Shown here: positions 7,365 through 16,641 of the stretch, one piece after another
How positions within the stretch are numbered: position 1 is the first letter of the stretch
How the letters are laid out: each line of letters starts with the position of its first letter
NCBI GenBank assembly: GCA_030625815.1
Contig: DAOUQF010000001.1
Coordinates: forward strand, 186,001 to 250,000
Source of the DNA: Eubacteriales bacterium
GTDB lineage: Bacteria > Bacillota > Clostridia > Tissierellales > GPF-1
DNA: 64,000 nt
Reading direction: 5' to 3'
The notes under the pieces: model-generated
What the model was told of the DNA's origin: nothing
What the model saw: only the letters and a program-made list of their open reading frames with translations
Databases searched by the model: none
Made by a program: the position numbers and the translations under genes

Positions 7365-8732
7365 ATGAAAGGATTTGTACTGGCGGGAACCCATAGCGGC
7401 GTAGGGAAAACGACACTATCCTTGGGCTTGATGCGAGCCTATCGGAATCGTGGTATGCGGGTGGCGCCTTTTAAGGTTGGACCCGATTATATTGATCCCA
7501 TGTTTCATGGGATTGCCGCAGGGAATTTTTCCTATAACCTCGATCTGATTATGATGGGAAAGGACGGCGTGCAAGATTCTTTTGCCGATCGTGCCCGCAA
7601 AGGGGATATTGCAATCGTAGAAGGCGTGATGGGGCTGTATGATGGATTGAATTTTTCGAAAGACAATGGAAGCACGGCGCATTTGGCAAGGGTATTGGAT
7701 CTGCCTGTGTTTTTGATCGTCGATGCTCAGGGAATGGCGGCCAGCGTTCTGGCCCATATTCAAGGCTATTGTTCCTATGACTCGGAGCTTCGCATTGCAG
7801 GAATCATTCTTAATCGTGTGGGGTCTGAAGGGCTTTACAATTATTTAAAAAAGCCCATCGAAGAAAATTTAGGAATTCCATGTGTCGGGTATTTGCCAAA
7901 GGATCAGCAGGTTCATCTTTCCAGCCGACACCTGGGATTGATTCCGGTGAACGAATTGGAGAATTTCGATAACCAATTGAATCGAATCGCCCAATTGGTC
8001 GAATCGCACTTTGACTGGGAACGGATTCAAGAAATCATTGAGATAAATCCAGGAGAGAGTATCAGGCTCGTTCAGGAGTCATGGGCCAAGGGGCTTCGGA
8101 TCGGGATTGCCCGCGATGATGCTTTTAATTTCTACTATCAAGAAAATCTGGAGCTTGTTGAACAATGGGGAGGAGAATGGATTTCTTGTTCACCCATGAC
8201 GGATTCCAAGCTGCCGGAGGGAATTGACGCCCTCTATCTTGGAGGCGGGTTTCCAGAGGTTTTTGCCAACGAGCTTTACGAGAATCAAGGCTTCATTCAA
8301 GATCTGAAAGAAAAAATCGCGAACGGACTTCCGGTATACGCGGAATGCGGCGGTTATATGTATTTGTCCTCATCCATTCAACAACTTGATGGATCGAACG
8401 CGCCCATGACAGGAATCTTGTCGGGGGAAGGGGAAATGACTGAGAGGCTGCAGCGGTTTGGATATGTGAATTGTCAATGGGAGGATCTTACGATCCGCAC
8501 GCATGAGTTTCACCGCTCGCGTATTACTCATGCAGAGTCGGTTGAACAGCTATTCAGGCTCACTCAGCTTCGAAATCGAGAAAAGCAATGGAAATGCGGG
8601 GAGCGAGTTGGATCAGTTCTGGCAGGGTATCCGCATCTTCATTTTGCCGGCAACCCAGAGTTTCTGAAGAAGATGCTTGCGGTGGTTCAAAGAAGAAAAA
8701 AGGAGAATTCTGATGTATGTAAAAAATCCTGA
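7365..8732 (+). CDS. cbiA: Cobyrinate a,c-diamide synthase
   Basis: A glutamine- and ATP-dependent amidase that adds amides to side chains a and c of cobyrinate. It has 455 residues. The start at 7365 (MKGFVLAG) has GGAGGG upstream; in-frame upstream codons lie inside the riboswitch and are rejected. The N-terminal P-loop is GTHSGVGKTTLSLG. The C-terminal glutamine amidotransferase domain has YLGGGFPEVF and the nucleophile Cys328 in YAECGGYMYL, with the conserved HEFHRS near the end. It opens the anaerobic cobalamin operon and overlaps cbiC by 20 bases. Confidence 0.95.
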   Translation: MKGFVLAGTHSGVGKTTLSLGLMRAYRNRGMRVAPFKVGPDYIDPMFHGIAAGNFSYNLDLIMMGKDGVQDSFADRARKGDIAIVEGVMGLYDGLNFSKDNGSTAHLARVLDLPVFLIVDAQGMAASVLAHIQGYCSYDSELRIAGIILNRVGSEGLYNYLKKPIEENLGIPCVGYLPKDQQVHLSSRHLGLIPVNELENFDNQLNRIAQLVESHFDWERIQEIIEINPGESIRLVQESWAKGLRIGIARDDAFNFYYQENLELVEQWGGEWISCSPMTDSKLPEGIDALYLGGGFPEVFANELYENQGFIQDLKEKIANGLPVYAECGGYMYLSSSIQQLDGSNAPMTGILSGEGEMTERLQRFGYVNCQWEDLTIRTHEFHRSRITHAESVEQLFRLTQLRNREKQWKCGERVGSVLAGYPHLHFAGNPEFLKKMLAVVQRRKKENSDVCKKS

Positions 8733-9342
8733 AAGTATTGAAAGCAAAAGTTTCGCCATTATCGAAGAGGAAATGGGCGAGAAGGCATTGAAATTTTCAG
8801 TCGAGGAACTACCCATCGTAAAACGGGTTATCCATACAACGGCGGACTTTGAGTATGCGGATCAAATTCGCTTTCATCCCGATGCCATTCGAATCATTCG
8901 GGAAGCATTGATTGACGGGGTGGAGATTTACGCGGACACTTCCATGATTGCATCGGGGATCAATCGTAAAAAATTGAAGGCGGTATCCAGCAGCGTCCAT
9001 AATTTCGTTCATGATTCTGATGTTGCCATTCGTGCCAAAGAGGCTGGAATCACGCGCTCCATGGCGGGGATTGAAAAAGCCATGAAACAAGAGGCAATTC
9101 AGCTTTATGCGATTGGCAACGCGCCAACGGCCATCTATCGCCTGCAGGAGTTGATTGAGACAACGGGCAAGAAACCCCTGGCGATTGTTGGGGCGCCCAT
9201 TGGTTTTGTCGGCGCCGCGGAATCAAAAGAGGTCTTGATGCAAATGGACATTCCTTATATCACCATTGAGGGAAGAAAGGGCGGAAGCCCGGTTGTTGCG
9301 GCGATCTTCAATGCGATCCTTAAGGGGATTGAAACGCCATGA
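8713..9342 (+). CDS. cbiC: Cobalt-precorrin-8 methylmutase
   Basis: Moves a methyl group from C11 to C12 to form cobyrinate. It has 209 residues. The start at 8713 (MYVKNPESIE) is set by AAGGAG at 8698-8705; the earlier frame start would lie deep in cbiA. The probable catalytic histidine is His41 in VIHTTADFEYAD. Other family blocks are YADTSMIASGI, GNAPTAIYRL and IGAPIGFVGAAESK-like sequence (AIVGAPIGFVGAAESKE). It overlaps cbiA upstream and cbiD downstream (ATGA), so translation is coupled. Confidence 0.95.
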   Translation: MYVKNPESIESKSFAIIEEEMGEKALKFSVEELPIVKRVIHTTADFEYADQIRFHPDAIRIIREALIDGVEIYADTSMIASGINRKKLKAVSSSVHNFVHDSDVAIRAKEAGITRSMAGIEKAMKQEAIQLYAIGNAPTAIYRLQELIETTGKKPLAIVGAPIGFVGAAESKEVLMQMDIPYITIEGRKGGSPVVAAIFNAILKGIETP

Positions 9343-10460
9343 TCAAGCGAACGGTTTATAAAGCCGGGAAACAATTGCGCTATGGATACACAACGGGTTC
9401 TTGCGCAACGGCGGCGGCTAAGGCGGCAACCATGATGTTGATTGAGCAACGAGTCGTTGAGGAGGTCCGAATTGATACGCCTAAGGGATGGGAATTGACC
9501 CTGAAGGCGAATAATCAAAAATGGAACGAGAAGATCGCCAGTTGTTCCATCATCAAAGATGGGGGTGATGATCCGGACATTACGAATGGAATACATATCT
9601 ACGCGACCGTTGCAAGGAAAGACGAACCCGGCATTTCCATTGCCGGAGGATCAGGCGTGGGGACAGTAACCCGGGAGGGTTTGGGTCTTCCCGTGGGGGA
9701 GGCTGCCATCAATCGCGTTCCAAAAGAGATGATGAGGAAAGAGGTGGCAGGGGTGCTGCCTGCGGACGTTGGAATTGCCATCACCATTTCTGTCCCACAG
9801 GGAAGGGAGATTGCCAAACGAACCTTCAACCCGCAACTGGGAATAGAAGGCGGCATCTCGATTATCGGAACATCCGGCATTGTTGAACCCATGAGCGAGA
9901 CCGCTTTTCAAGAAAGCCTTGGAATGGATCTGGAGCTGAATGGTCGTGATCAAGGTCTGATAGTCTTTGTGCCGGGCAATTACGGAGAAGATTTTTGCAT
10001 ACAACGGGGCATCGGAGAGTCGCGGATTTTTAAAACGAGCAATTTTGTCGGATATATGTTGGAACAAGCAATGAAACTGGAAATCCCACGGATCTTGTTG
10101 GTAGGCCATATTGGAAAGTTCACGAAATTGGCGGCAGGGAATTTCCACACCCACAATCGGGTGTCCGATGGAAGACGGGAAACCATGACGGCTTATGCCG
10201 CCATGGCGGGTGTTTCGGGAGAACGTCTCGAACAAATCTATCAATCGGTGACCACGGAAGCCATGGTATCGTTTTTGTCGAAATCGGAACGAAATGATAT
10301 TTTCCCCAGGCTCGCGGAATCGATTCAAGAGCGGATTCGCCGATTTTCTTTCGAACAGTTGGAAGTTGAGGTTGTTGTTTTCTCGACGGAGCAAGGCTTA
10401 TTGGGAGAAACGGCAAAAGCGCGGGAATGGATGGAGGCGATCAGTGATGAAACCAATTAG
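9339..10460 (+). CDS. cbiD: Cobalt-precorrin-5B C1-methyltransferase
   Basis: Methylates C1 of the corrin ring during the anaerobic route, using S-adenosylmethionine. It has 373 residues, the normal length. Family motifs are YGYTTGSCATAAAKAA at the N-terminus, DGGDDPDITNG near residue 75, and GSGVGTVTREGLGLPVG near 110. CbiD has its own fold, unlike the tetrapyrrole methylases next to it. The start overlaps the cbiC stop as ATGA, and the 3' end overlaps cbiE by 14 bases. Confidence 0.96.
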   Translation: MIKRTVYKAGKQLRYGYTTGSCATAAAKAATMMLIEQRVVEEVRIDTPKGWELTLKANNQKWNEKIASCSIIKDGGDDPDITNGIHIYATVARKDEPGISIAGGSGVGTVTREGLGLPVGEAAINRVPKEMMRKEVAGVLPADVGIAITISVPQGREIAKRTFNPQLGIEGGISIIGTSGIVEPMSETAFQESLGMDLELNGRDQGLIVFVPGNYGEDFCIQRGIGESRIFKTSNFVGYMLEQAMKLEIPRILLVGHIGKFTKLAAGNFHTHNRVSDGRRETMTAYAAMAGVSGERLEQIYQSVTTEAMVSFLSKSERNDIFPRLAESIQERIRRFSFEQLEVEVVVFSTEQGLLGETAKAREWMEAISDETN

Positions 10461-11070
10461 GGTATTGGGGATTGGACCGGGACACCCCGATTATCTCTTG
10501 CCCATCACAAAGCGAATAATTCGAGAGTGTGAAGTCCTGGTGGGCGGAGACCGTCAAATCATGGTGAGAGATGAAATGGATGATCAGGAAGTCATTCCGT
10601 TTTCCTTGCCCCTTGAGAATATGATGGAAAAAATACGCGCTGCGGCTCAAACCCGTCAAGTCGGTGTTTTGGTATCGGGTGATGCGGGCTACTATAGTCT
10701 GCTTGCCGCCCTTCGTCGATTTTTTTCTCCCGATGAGCTGGATGTATATCCTGGTATCAGTTCTATGCAGTATATGTTCGCGCGTTTGGGCTTGCCTTGG
10801 TGTGAGGCGGAACTGGGGAGTCTTCACGGACGCTCATGGAATTGGATGGAAATCGTTCGGGAACGAAAGTTGGTGGGGATGCTGACGGACAAGAAGCAAT
10901 CTCCAACATGGATCGCGAAACGATTGATGGAAGAGGGAATCCAGGATTGCTGGATGGCTGTGGGAGAGAATCTCTCCTATGTCGATGAAAAGATTGAAAA
11001 ACTTCGACCCGAAGAAGCGCGTCGACGCGAATTTGAGACCCTAAGCGTGGTGGTGATTGGATATGAATAG
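10447..11070 (+). CDS. cbiE: Cobalt-precorrin-7 (C5)-methyltransferase
   Basis: A tetrapyrrole methylase that methylates C5; it works with CbiT, which in some bacteria is fused to it as CobL. It has 207 residues starting at 10447 (MKPIRVLGIGPGHPDYL), set by the GIGPGHPD glycine motif that must lie at the N-terminus. Also visible are VLVSGDAGYYSLL and VYPGISSMQYMFARLGLPW. The longer frame that begins at 10294 reads through cbiD out of frame and is rejected. It ends 8 bases inside cbiT. Confidence 0.94.
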   Translation: MKPIRVLGIGPGHPDYLLPITKRIIRECEVLVGGDRQIMVRDEMDDQEVIPFSLPLENMMEKIRAAAQTRQVGVLVSGDAGYYSLLAALRRFFSPDELDVYPGISSMQYMFARLGLPWCEAELGSLHGRSWNWMEIVRERKLVGMLTDKKQSPTWIAKRLMEEGIQDCWMAVGENLSYVDEKIEKLRPEEARRREFETLSVVVIGYE

Positions 11071-11668
11071 AAAAAAAAGGCCAGTGAGCGTTGGAATAGC
11101 GGATTGCGAGTTTGAACGAGGAAAAGTCCCCATGACCAAGGCGGAGGTGCGAGCCGTAACCTTGGCAAAACTGCAATTGATGAATACAGATCTTGTCGTT
11201 GATTTGGGGGCGGGATCCGGTTCCCTATCCGTTGAGGCGGCTCGCCTTTTGACGGAAGGCTCCGTCATTGCCGTAGAGCGCAAGGCGGAGGCCATTGAGG
11301 TATTGAAGCGAAACTGCAAGAAATTCGGATGCGAGAACATAAGGATTATGCAAACGGAAGCACCGACAGGACTGGAACAAATTCCTTATGCGGATAAGGT
11401 GATGATCGGCGGAAGCGGGGGACATCTTGCGGAATTGATTCATTGGGTCTACGGGATTCTGCCAGTAGGCGGGAGACTGGTTATGAATATGATCACCCTG
11501 GAGAATCTCCATATTGGATGGGAAACGATTCAGAATCTTGGCTTCGATGATCTCGAGTTGGTGCAGGTTGCCGTCAGCAAGGGAAAAGGGGTTGGCGCCT
11601 ATACCATGATGATGGGCGAAAATCCAGTCTATGTGATTTCAGCCAGAAAGGAGGAAAACCATGGCTAA
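11063..11668 (+). CDS. cbiT: Cobalt-precorrin-6B C15-methyltransferase (decarboxylating)
   Basis: Methylates C15 and removes the acetate carboxyl at C12. It has 201 residues starting at ATG 11063. The class I SAM-binding motif is VVDLGAGSGSLSVEAARL near residue 38. It is followed by VIAVERKAEAIEVLKRNC and by MIGGSGGHLAELI, which is typical of CbiT. The N-terminal KVPMTKAEVRAVTLAKL is also a family mark. The ribosome binding site is poor, so translation probably depends on coupling with cbiE, which it overlaps. Confidence 0.94.
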   Translation: MNRKKRPVSVGIADCEFERGKVPMTKAEVRAVTLAKLQLMNTDLVVDLGAGSGSLSVEAARLLTEGSVIAVERKAEAIEVLKRNCKKFGCENIRIMQTEAPTGLEQIPYADKVMIGGSGGHLAELIHWVYGILPVGGRLVMNMITLENLHIGWETIQNLGFDDLELVQVAVSKGKGVGAYTMMMGENPVYVISARKEENHG

Positions 11669-12365
11669 TTTGTATGGCGTGGGTGTGGGTCCTGGCGATC
11701 CTGATTTGGTGACAATAAAGGCGATTCAGCTTCTGCAAAAGGCGGATTTGATTATCTGTCCAGAGAAGGCAAAAGGGGCAGGCAGCACCGCTTTGGGGAT
11801 CGTAAAAAAGCATATTGGAAATCGCTTAGATCATGTGCGGCTGATGGTGTTTCCCATGACGGGAAAGAAAGAAACCTGGGAACCGGCTTGGAGGAATAAC
11901 GCGGAAGCGATAGTTGAGGCGTGGAAAGCAGGGAAAGAGATCGCCTTCTTAACCCTGGGAGATCCCTCTATCTACAGTACCTGGTCATATTTGCAAGGTT
12001 ATTTGCCGGAGGAACTGCAGCCGGAGTGGATTCCAGGAGTTTCCTCTTTTTGCGCCGTGGCAGCACGCCTGCAAACGGATCTGGTATTGGGGGATCAAAA
12101 TCTTGCGATTGTCTCTTCGAGCGATGAGGAAGCGATGCGAAATGCCCTTGAATGGACCGATACCTTGGTGGTTATGAAGCCCAAGCGAGCAATTGCTTCC
12201 ATTCATCAAATCCTAGTCGATGAAAACTTGACGGGATCCTGGGAGATGGTCAGCAATTGCGGGAAAGGAACAGAGAAAATTACGCGAGGTTCTGTCGATG
12301 AGTTTCCGGAAGAAATACCATACTTCGCGACTATGATTATAAAAAATGGAGGCAGCAATGAATGA
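11661..12365 (+). CDS. cbiL: Cobalt-factor II / precorrin-2 C20-methyltransferase
   Basis: A tetrapyrrole methylase that adds the C20 methyl group early in the pathway. It has 234 residues. The N-terminus is LYGVGVGPGDPDLVTIKA, followed by FLTLGDPSIYSTW and IPGVSSFCAVAARL, the usual order in CobI/CbiL. The ATG at 11661 follows AAAGGAGG inside the cbiT 3' end, with an 8-base overlap. The C-terminus overlaps cbiF by 8 bases. Confidence 0.94.
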   Translation: MANLYGVGVGPGDPDLVTIKAIQLLQKADLIICPEKAKGAGSTALGIVKKHIGNRLDHVRLMVFPMTGKKETWEPAWRNNAEAIVEAWKAGKEIAFLTLGDPSIYSTWSYLQGYLPEELQPEWIPGVSSFCAVAARLQTDLVLGDQNLAIVSSSDEEAMRNALEWTDTLVVMKPKRAIASIHQILVDENLTGSWEMVSNCGKGTEKITRGSVDEFPEEIPYFATMIIKNGGSNE

Positions 12366-13113
12366 AATTGTATTTGTAGGCGCGGGTCCTGGGGATCCGG
12401 AATTGATTACGGTAAAGGGACAAAAGAAGATTAACGAGGCAGATTTGATCGTTTATGCAGGTTCATTGGTGCCCGTTGCTGTAATTGATTCCCGCAAACC
12501 GAGTTGCGTGATAAAAAACAGCGCGAGACTAACCCTTGAAGAGGTGATCGAATCTATGAGCGAGGCCTGGAAAGAGGGGAAAAAGGTTGTTCGCGTACAT
12601 ACGGGCGATCCCAGCATCTATGGCGCGATCCGGGAGCAAATGGATGCCCTGGATGTTCTGGAGATTCCCTATCGCGTTATTCCCGGTGTCAGTTCCTTTT
12701 TGGCCTCGGCCGCAGCGTTGAAAAAAGAATATACGCTGCCTGGAGTTTCACAGACGGTGATCTGTACCCGCATGGAGGGAAGAACCCCGGTGCCGGAAAA
12801 AGAGGCCCTTTCACGGCTGGCTGCTCATCAAGCTTCTATGGCGATCTTCCTGTCGGTTCATATGATTGAGGATGTTGTGGAGCAATTACTGATCCATTAT
12901 CCGGAGGAAACGCCTGTTGCGGTTGTGCAGCGTGCCAGCTGGCCGGATGAAATTCAAGTGATTGGAACCTTGTCGACCATCGCCAAGCGGGTTCAAGAAG
13001 CGGGGATCACGAAGACGGCACAGATTCTAGTAGGATATTTTTTGGATGGACCTTATGAGCTTTCAAAACTATATGATGCGAAATTTTCTCATGAATATCG
13101 CGAGGCGAAATAA
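12358..13113 (+). CDS. cbiF: Cobalt-precorrin-4 C11-methyltransferase
   Basis: A tetrapyrrole methylase that adds the methyl group at C11. It has 251 residues starting at 12358 (MNEIVFVGAGPGDPEL), with TGGAGG upstream. Family blocks are VVRVHTGDPSIYGAI, YRVIPGVSSFLASAAALKKEYTLP (given here as position near residue 100) and TEEPVAVVQRASWPDE-like sequence. The pair of motifs GDPSIYGA and EYTLP separates CbiF from CbiL and CbiH. It is followed without a gap by cbiG. Confidence 0.94.
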   Translation: MNEIVFVGAGPGDPELITVKGQKKINEADLIVYAGSLVPVAVIDSRKPSCVIKNSARLTLEEVIESMSEAWKEGKKVVRVHTGDPSIYGAIREQMDALDVLEIPYRVIPGVSSFLASAAALKKEYTLPGVSQTVICTRMEGRTPVPEKEALSRLAAHQASMAIFLSVHMIEDVVEQLLIHYPEETPVAVVQRASWPDEIQVIGTLSTIAKRVQEAGITKTAQILVGYFLDGPYELSKLYDAKFSHEYREAK

Positions 13114-14175
13114 ATGATGGCGGTGATCAGCCTTACGCGAGGCGGCGCAAGACTGGCGAAACGGGTGAAAACAATCATTCCGGAAGCCGATTGTTATGTG
13201 AAGTTTGAGCTGCATGATAAGGATCTCTTGCCCTTTGAGAAGGGATTTTCGGAGCTGGCAGCGGATTGCTTTGAAACCTATAGTGTGATCTTGTTTATCA
13301 TGGCGACCGGGATTGTTGTGCGAACCATTGCTCCGATGCTGAGGCATAAGAGTCGGGATCCAGCGGTTTTAGTGATGGATGAACGGGGACAATTTATTAT
13401 TCCCTTGGTTTCAGGTCATCTGGGCGGCGCGAATGAAAAGGCGAAAGAATTGGCTGGGGTTTTACAGGCAATTCCTGTGATCACGACTGCTTCTGATGTC
13501 TGCGGTGTGACTGCAGTGGATGAATTTGCGAAAGCGAATGCCTTGTTCTTGTCTGATTTCGAGGGAGCAAAACAAGTGACAGCAGATCTGGTGAATGGAA
13601 AACCGGTCGGTGCATTTTCTTGGAATTCTCTTGATTATTCGCTTCCTTCGGAATATGAAGGCTTTGCAGGGGAAGCGGGATGGGTGGAACTGGAGGAAAA
13701 ACTAAAGGAGGGAATCATCGTCAGTTTTCTGATAATCGGAGATGAGGAATTTCATTCCAACTATCCCCATGTGCAGCTTTATCCGCGCAACTATATTTTT
13801 GGAATCGGCTGCCGACGTGGAAGTGAAAAAGAAAATCTGGAAGGAGAAGCCCTTGGGATTCTCAAGAAAGCGGGAATTGCGAAAGAGGGTGTTGGAACCT
13901 TCGCGACGGCCTGGGTGAAGACGGATGAAACGGGCATTCTTGCCTTGGCGAATTCCTGGCAAGCGGAGCTTCGAATCTTTCAGAAAGAGGAGATTCTTGA
14001 AATTGCCCATCGTTTTGCCGGCTCTGATTTTGTTCAAGCAACAATCGGTGTTCCAAGTGTGAGCGAACCTTGCGGGTTTTTATCCGCGGACGGGGGAGCC
14101 TGCATTGTGCCTGTTCAAAAGAAAAATGGAATGACACTATCTTTGTGGCAGAGAAAAAAGGGGGAGAAGCATTGA
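13114..14175 (+). CDS. cbiG: Cobalt-precorrin-5A hydrolase
   Basis: Opens the delta-lactone of cobalt-precorrin-5A and releases acetaldehyde, a step used only in the oxygen-independent pathway. It has 353 residues. The N-terminal domain shows IMATGIVVRTIAP and VSGHLGGANEKAKELA. The C-terminal CobE-like domain begins near residue 225 (IFGIGCRRGSEKENLEG). It ends with GVPSVSEP and GGACIVPVQKK. It starts directly after the cbiF stop. Its stop (TGA) overlaps the TTG start of cbiH. Confidence 0.94.
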   Translation: MMAVISLTRGGARLAKRVKTIIPEADCYVKFELHDKDLLPFEKGFSELAADCFETYSVILFIMATGIVVRTIAPMLRHKSRDPAVLVMDERGQFIIPLVSGHLGGANEKAKELAGVLQAIPVITTASDVCGVTAVDEFAKANALFLSDFEGAKQVTADLVNGKPVGAFSWNSLDYSLPSEYEGFAGEAGWVELEEKLKEGIIVSFLIIGDEEFHSNYPHVQLYPRNYIFGIGCRRGSEKENLEGEALGILKKAGIAKEGVGTFATAWVKTDETGILALANSWQAELRIFQKEEILEIAHRFAGSDFVQATIGVPSVSEPCGFLSADGGACIVPVQKKNGMTLSLWQRKKGEKH

Positions 14176-14897
14176 TTTATGTGGTTGGAATCGGACCAGG
14201 AAATATTGAAGATATGACAGCGCGCGCCAAAGAAAGATTGGAAAAATCTCAGGTGATTCTGGGATATAAAACCTATATTCGTTTAATTGAGCCTCTCTTG
14301 AATGGGAAAACCGTGATTCAAAATGGCATGCGAGGCGAGGTGGAGCGCTGTCGGGAAGCGGTTAATCAAGCGAAAGGGGGTGTCGATGTTGCCCTCGTCA
14401 GCGGGGGAGATCCCGGGGTATATGCAATGGCAGGACTACTTTTGGAAATTGTAGCGAAAGAAGCGCCAGAAATTCGGGTGGAAGTGATTCCGGGCGTCAC
14501 CTCGGCCAATGCCGCAGCGGCAGCCTTGGGTGCGCCCCTGATGCATGATCATGCCTATATCAGTTTGAGTGATTGTCTGACGGATTGGTCCTTGATAGAA
14601 AAGAGATTGCGTTTGGCGGCAGAGGGCGATTTTGTTGTTTGCTTGTTTAATCCGAAAAGCCATGCGCGAAGTGAACATTTGGAACGTGCCTGCAAGATAT
14701 TGATGGAGAGTAAATCGATGGAAACCCCTGTCGGCATTGTGACTCATGCAGCGAGGGAAGAGCAAGTTGTTGAATTGACAACTCTGATGGAGTTGCCGGG
14801 AAAAGAGGTTTCCATGAGTAGTATGGTCATTATAGGGAATCGGCACACTTTCCGATTTGATGATTTTCTCATCACGCCAAGGGGGTATCCGATTTGA
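14172..14897 (+). CDS. cbiH: Cobalt-factor III / precorrin-3B C17-methyltransferase
   Basis: Methylates C17 with ring contraction. It has 241 residues with a TTG start at 14172 (read as MIYVVGIGPGNIEDMT), set by GGGGGAG upstream and by the glycine motif. Also visible are VALVSGGDPGVYAMAG, VIPGVTSANAAAAALGAP and the typical DHAYISLSDCLTDW. The start and the cbiG stop share the TTGA tetranucleotide. Longer versions starting at 14070 would overlap cbiG by 100 bases and are unlikely. Confidence 0.93.
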   Translation: MIYVVGIGPGNIEDMTARAKERLEKSQVILGYKTYIRLIEPLLNGKTVIQNGMRGEVERCREAVNQAKGGVDVALVSGGDPGVYAMAGLLLEIVAKEAPEIRVEVIPGVTSANAAAAALGAPLMHDHAYISLSDCLTDWSLIEKRLRLAAEGDFVVCLFNPKSHARSEHLERACKILMESKSMETPVGIVTHAAREEQVVELTTLMELPGKEVSMSSMVIIGNRHTFRFDDFLITPRGYPI

Positions 14898-15658
14898 TCG
14901 CTGTTTTTGCGGGTACGCGGGAAGGCCGGGAGGTCTTGGAGCGCATGGAAGCGTTGAACCTGCCAATCTTTGGTTCAACAGCGACAAGCTACGGCAGCGA
15001 ATTGATTGCAGAATACGAGCAATTGAAGCTTAATGCCGCTCCCATGAATCGAATCGAGATGGAAGTGTGGTTGAGGGAAAATCAAATTCGAGTGGCTGTC
15101 GATGCGACTCATCCCTATGCCCATGAGGTGACAAAGAATATTGCAAAGGCCTGCGAGAACTTAAATGTTCCCTTGGCTAGGCTTCAACGGCCTTGCACTT
15201 CCGTTGATTCCATCAAGCGGTTTGCAAATTATGAGGCCTGCATTCGTCACCTGCAATCCGGAACCGGAAGAATTTTATTGACCACGGGTAGCAATCATCT
15301 CGAGGAATTCGCGGTGGCCTTGCCAAAGGATCGATTGATTGTTCGCGTGCTGCCGCGAGCCAATGTGCTGAAAAAATGTGAAGAAATCGGATTGTTGGCC
15401 AATCAGATTATTGCGATTCAGGGTCCCTTTTCCTATGAAATGAATCAGGCAATGATGAAAGATTTTCAGATTCGCCAAATGGTCACCAAGGAAAGCGGAA
15501 AGGTTGGCGGTTTTCAAGAAAAGGTGCGGGCGGCTCAGGAAATGAATATTGAAGTTTTGAGTATCATGCCAAGGCTGGAGAAAACCAGCTTTGCAACGGA
15601 ATCACAGGATGCATTGTTGGACTGGGTACAAACCCAAATACGAGAGAATGGAGAATGA
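14894..15658 (+). CDS. cbiJ: Cobalt-precorrin-6A reductase
   Basis: Reduces the ring of cobalt-precorrin-6A with NAD(P)H. It has 254 residues with a TTG start at 14894 that again overlaps the previous stop as TTGA. The N-terminus IAVFAGTREGREVLERM is the family's nucleotide-binding motif. VAVDATHPYAHEVTKNIAKA and ILLTTGSNHLEEF follow, and VTKESGKVGGFQEKVRAA near residue 200 fits CobK/CbiJ. It is the last biosynthetic gene before the transporter genes. Confidence 0.93.
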   Translation: MIAVFAGTREGREVLERMEALNLPIFGSTATSYGSELIAEYEQLKLNAAPMNRIEMEVWLRENQIRVAVDATHPYAHEVTKNIAKACENLNVPLARLQRPCTSVDSIKRFANYEACIRHLQSGTGRILLTTGSNHLEEFAVALPKDRLIVRVLPRANVLKKCEEIGLLANQIIAIQGPFSYEMNQAMMKDFQIRQMVTKESGKVGGFQEKVRAAQEMNIEVLSIMPRLEKTSFATESQDALLDWVQTQIRENGE

Positions 15659-15660
15659 AG

Positions 15661-16641
15661 ATGAAAAAATTAGGTGGCTTGTTGATAGTAGGATTTATGT
15701 TGATGCTTGTGGGTTGCGGTCAAGCCGGCGCTGAGGCAGCGCCAGCGGCAGAACCACAAACGGAGGAGACGGTTGAAGCCGCACCGGTTCAGGAAGCGGA
15801 GGCAGCGGTAGCATCCAAGCTAATCGTTGAGGATGCCACTGGCCGTCAGGTGGAATTTGAAACCTTGCCGGTACGAACCCTTTCTCTTTACGCATCTTTT
15901 ACGGATTTATGGTTGGAAGCAGGCGGTTCTTTGGTTGGAACCGTAGACAGCTCAAATTTGCCGGAGGCTGCCGCGGATATTCCAAGGCTGGGGAAGGGAA
16001 CGCCGAATGTGGAAGACCTGTTGACCTATGAGCCGGATTTGGTTCTTTTGAGCGCCGGTCGATCCGCGCATCTGGAATTGGCGGATATATTGGATCAAAA
16101 TGAGATTCAGTATCTCTTTATCGATTACAATAATTTTGATGAGTGCTTGGCGACTTTTCAAGATTTTTGTCGCCTGACAGAGCGAGAGGATTTGTTTGCA
16201 AGCAAAGGTACCGCGATGAAAGATGAAATTCAAATCCTCGTAGCTGAGCAAAATGAAGAGGAATTTACGTATCTGCTGTTGTTTGCGACATCAAAATCAG
16301 TCACCACGAAGGATAACAATATCGCTTCTGAAATCATCAATGAATGTGGCGGCATCAATATCGCCGAAGATGGTGCGGTGGCCAATGAAGAAAGCAAACA
16401 ATTCAGCATGGAGCGAATCATTGAATTGGATCCCGACTATATTTTTGTTCAAACCATGGGAACGGTAGAGAAGGCACAGGCTCGACTAGAGGCGGACGTC
16501 CTGTCCAATCCAGCTTGGAAAGGCTTAACAGCCGTTCAGAATGAACGATACTTGTATTTGCCAAAGGAATTGTTCTTGTATAAACCAAATATGAAGTACC
16601 CAGAAGCCTATCAATACTTTGTTGATTTGATCCATGAGTAG
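15661..16641 (+). CDS. btuF: ABC transporter substrate-binding lipoprotein, corrinoid/iron-complex type (BtuF-like)
   Basis: An extracytoplasmic lipoprotein of the vitamin B12/siderophore class. It has 326 residues from ATG 15661, chosen because GGAG lies 7 bases upstream; the ATG at 15655 is too close. The signal peptide ends in the lipobox LMLVGCGQ. A low-complexity Ala/Glu linker (about residues 22-50) tethers the domain. The periplasmic-binding domain follows: ATGRQVEFETLPVRTLSLY and YEPDLVLLSAGRSAHLE. Its place in the B12-controlled operon suggests a cobamide or cobinamide ligand; a siderophore ligand cannot be excluded from sequence. Confidence 0.85.
   Translation: MKKLGGLLIVGFMLMLVGCGQAGAEAAPAAEPQTEETVEAAPVQEAEAAVASKLIVEDATGRQVEFETLPVRTLSLYASFTDLWLEAGGSLVGTVDSSNLPEAAADIPRLGKGTPNVEDLLTYEPDLVLLSAGRSAHLELADILDQNEIQYLFIDYNNFDECLATFQDFCRLTEREDLFASKGTAMKDEIQILVAEQNEEEFTYLLLFATSKSVTTKDNNIASEIINECGGINIAEDGAVANEESKQFSMERIIELDPDYIFVQTMGTVEKAQARLEADVLSNPAWKGLTAVQNERYLYLPKELFLYKPNMKYPEAYQYFVDLIHE

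Noticed and set aside
9651-10394. A 247-codon open frame on the minus strand
   Set aside because: Antisense to cbiD, which is intact and in a coupled operon.
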